Source of the DNA: Candidatus Egaibacter danicus
Lineage (GTDB): Bacteria; Pseudomonadota; Gammaproteobacteria; Burkholderiales; Burkholderiaceae
Direction: 5' to 3'
Assembly: GCA_011391115.1 (NCBI GenBank)
Contig: JAABRC010000100.1
Location: forward strand, 1-7,032
Length of the DNA stretch: 7,032 nucleotides
Positions 5,678-7,032 of the stretch are shown piece after piece. A program made the translations under genes and the position numbers. The notes below the pieces were generated by a model that saw nothing but the letters and a program-made list of their open reading frames with translations, was not told where the DNA came from and made no database searches. The first letter of the stretch is position 1, and every line of letters starts with the position of its first letter.

Positions 5678-7032
5678 TCAGAACTCATATCCTAACCCTC
5701 CCAGCTTCTGCCGTATCAACTGATCCAGCTCCGCCCCCTTGGCCATCTGCTCGCCCAGCTTTTCGGTGAGCTGCTGCATCTTGGTGGCGAAGTCTTCGTC
5801 GTTGTCTTCGACCTCTTCGGCGCCCACGTAGCGACCGGGGGTGAGCACATGGCCGTGCCGGGCGATTTCGGCGAGTGGCACTGAGCGGCAGAAGCCGGGG
5901 ATGTCCTGATAAGGCAGGGATGGATTGCTTCGTTCCTCGCAATGACCATCAGAGCGCCAGGCGGCCACGGTGGCGGCAATGCGGTCGATCACCTCGTCGG
6001 TCAATTCAGACTGCACCCGGCTGATCATGGTGGCTTGTTTGCGGGCGTCGATAAACAGCACTTCGCCTTTGCGATGCGTTTTCTGCTTGACCAAAAACCA
6101 CAGGCAGGCCGGTATCTGGGTGTTAAAGAACAACTGGCCTGGCAACGCCACCATCACCTCCACCACGTCGGCCTCGACCATGGCGGCGCGGATGTCTCCC
6201 TCGCTGTTCTGGCTGCTGCTCATGGAGCCGTTGGCCAGCACGATGCCGGCGCGGCCCGTGGGTTTGAGGTGGTGCAGCATGTGCTGCAGCCAGGCGTAGT
6301 TGGCGTTGCCTTGGGGCGGGTCGCCATAGACCCAGCGTGGGTCGCCGGTCAGGCTGCCGTGCCACCAGTCAGATATGTTGAACGGCGGGTTCGCCAAGAT
6401 GAAGTCGGCGCGCAAATCGGGGTGCTGGTCACGCGTGAAGGTGTCGCCCGGTTCGCGGCCCAGGTTGAAATCAATGCCGCGAATGGCAAGGTTCATGGCC
6501 GCCAGGCGCCAGGTGGTTGGGTTGGCCTCCTGGCCGTAAATGGACACGTCGCCAATCTTGCCGCCGTGGGCCTCGATGAACTTTTCGGACTGCACAAACA
6601 TGCCGCCGGAGCCACAACAGGGGTCGTACACCTGGCCGCTGTGCGGGCTCAGGATGGCGACCAGGGTTTTGACGATGCTGGCGGGGGTGTAAAACTGGCC
6701 GCCGCGCTTGCCCTCGGCGCTGGCAAACATGCCCAGAAAGTATTCGTAGACCTGGCCCAGCACATCACGCGCGGTGCTCGGGTTGTCGCCAAAACCAATG
6801 GTCGAGATCAGATCGACCAGCTCACCCAGCTTGCCGTCGGGCAACTGGGCGCGGGCGTAGCGTTTGTCCAGGATGCCTTTGAGCTTGGGGTTTTCCAGTT
6901 CGATCTGGGTCAGGGCTTCGTCAATACGCTTGCCAATGTCGGGCTGCTTGGCGGCGGCCCGCAGCGCCTCCCAGCGCGCCGGTTCGGGTACCCAGAAGGC
7001 GTTGACCTCTTTGTAGTAGTCGCGGTCTTCCA
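5678..7032 (-). CDS. hsdM: Type I R-M methyltransferase subunit (HsdM), N-terminus beyond right edge
   Basis: HsdM transfers a methyl group from S-adenosylmethionine to adenine N6 in the site chosen by HsdS. The frame is open from the right edge (EDRDYYKEVNAFWVPEPARW) for 450 residues to the TGA at 5678-5680. The apparent start at 6844 is an internal TTG and not the true one. Numbered from the first complete codon, the SAM-binding motif DPCCGSGGMF is at 136-145 and the N6-adenine catalytic motif NPPF at 214-217, preceded by EGKRGGQFYTP (about 106-116), typical of HsdM. PGFCRSVPL and HGHVLTPGRYVG follow near the C-terminus, then a charged helical tail. Probably about 70-90 N-terminal residues are missing. 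Residues about 363-371 (HCEERSNPS) are encoded by a dispersed-repeat-like sequence and appear to be an in-frame insertion between the WRSDG and YQDIPGFC segments, outside the catalytic core. Confidence 0.96.
   Translation of the reverse strand, partial: EDRDYYKEVNAFWVPEPARWEALRAAAKQPDIGKRIDEALTQIELENPKLKGILDKRYARAQLPDGKLGELVDLISTIGFGDNPSTARDVLGQVYEYFLGMFASAEGKRGGQFYTPASIVKTLVAILSPHSGQVYDPCCGSGGMFVQSEKFIEAHGGKIGDVSIYGQEANPTTWRLAAMNLAIRGIDFNLGREPGDTFTRDQHPDLRADFILANPPFNISDWWHGSLTGDPRWVYGDPPQGNANYAWLQHMLHHLKPTGRAGIVLANGSMSSSQNSEGDIRAAMVEADVVEVMVALPGQLFFNTQIPACLWFLVKQKTHRKGEVLFIDARKQATMISRVQSELTDEVIDRIAATVAAWRSDGHCEERSNPSLPYQDIPGFCRSVPLAEIARHGHVLTPGRYVGAEEVEDNDEDFATKMQQLTEKLGEQMAKGAELDQLIRQKLGGLGYEF
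5917..5947 (-). repeat. Dispersed-repeat-like element inside hsdM
   Basis: On the minus strand this contains CATTGCGAGGAACGAAGC followed by AATCC, a sequence I recognise as a common dispersed repeat in many bacterial genomes, where it often shows up in predicted proteins as HCEERSNP, ARNEAI or RGTKQSI. All three readings are present here in the three minus-strand frames. It has a short stem (ATTGC at 5924-5928 with GCAAT at 5939-5943). Only one copy is in the window, so its repeat status rests on recall. Confidence 0.6.

Noticed and set aside
5678..6844. HsdM starting at 6844
   Set aside because: The codon there is TTG inside a conserved HsdM stretch, and the same frame is open with typical HsdM sequence to the right edge.
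1..7032. tRNA genes, integrase, insertion sequences, CRISPR arrays
   Set aside because: I saw no cloverleaf-like sequence, transposase or integrase motifs, or spaced direct-repeat array on either strand.

Overview
The window is a dense gene cluster read entirely from the minus strand, so transcription runs from high to low coordinates. It is the body of a type I restriction-modification (R-M) operon interrupted by small stress and toxin genes. In transcription order it holds: hsdM (N-terminus beyond the right edge), a short antitoxin-like gene, a PemK/MazF-type toxin, an unrecognised 112-residue ORF, hsdS, mqsR, mqsA, a Fic-family AMP-transferase, and hsdR (C-terminal half beyond the left edge). 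Nearly every base is coding. The only gaps of note are 104 bp before fic, 44 bp before hsdR, 35 bp after hsdM and 24 bp before mqsR. There is no gene-free stretch above 300 bases and I see no RNA genes, insertion sequences or CRISPR arrays.

Organism: G+C-rich coding DNA, strong Shine-Dalgarno sites and close MqsRA homologues point to a proteobacterium. The codon style and a dispersed repeat of the CATTGCGAGGAACGAAGCAATCC kind inside hsdM make a betaproteobacterium (Burkholderiales-like) my best guess, but this is inference.

How the parts work together: HsdS (two target-recognition domains) with HsdM forms the methyltransferase, and adding HsdR makes the ATP-dependent translocating nuclease. 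The genes between them form three inserted blocks. Block 1, between hsdM and hsdS, is the PemIK-like pair plus the 112-residue ORF. These genes are tightly coupled: a 28-bp overlap between antitoxin and toxin, then ATGA start/stop overlaps into the ORF and again into hsdS. Block 2, between hsdS and fic, is mqsRA. It has what looks like its own sigma70-type promoter at the 3' end of hsdS, with a near-canonical MqsA operator in the spacer. Block 3 is an autoinhibited class II Fic protein with a C-terminal winged helix, preceded by an A+T-rich gap holding a perfect 27-bp inverted repeat.

The most interesting points are this nesting of two toxin-antitoxin systems and a Fic enzyme inside one R-M operon, the conserved MqsA operator/promoter with a possibly leaderless toxin mRNA, the unexplained palindrome, the in-frame dispersed repeat in HsdM, and the coupled 112-residue ORF of unknown function.
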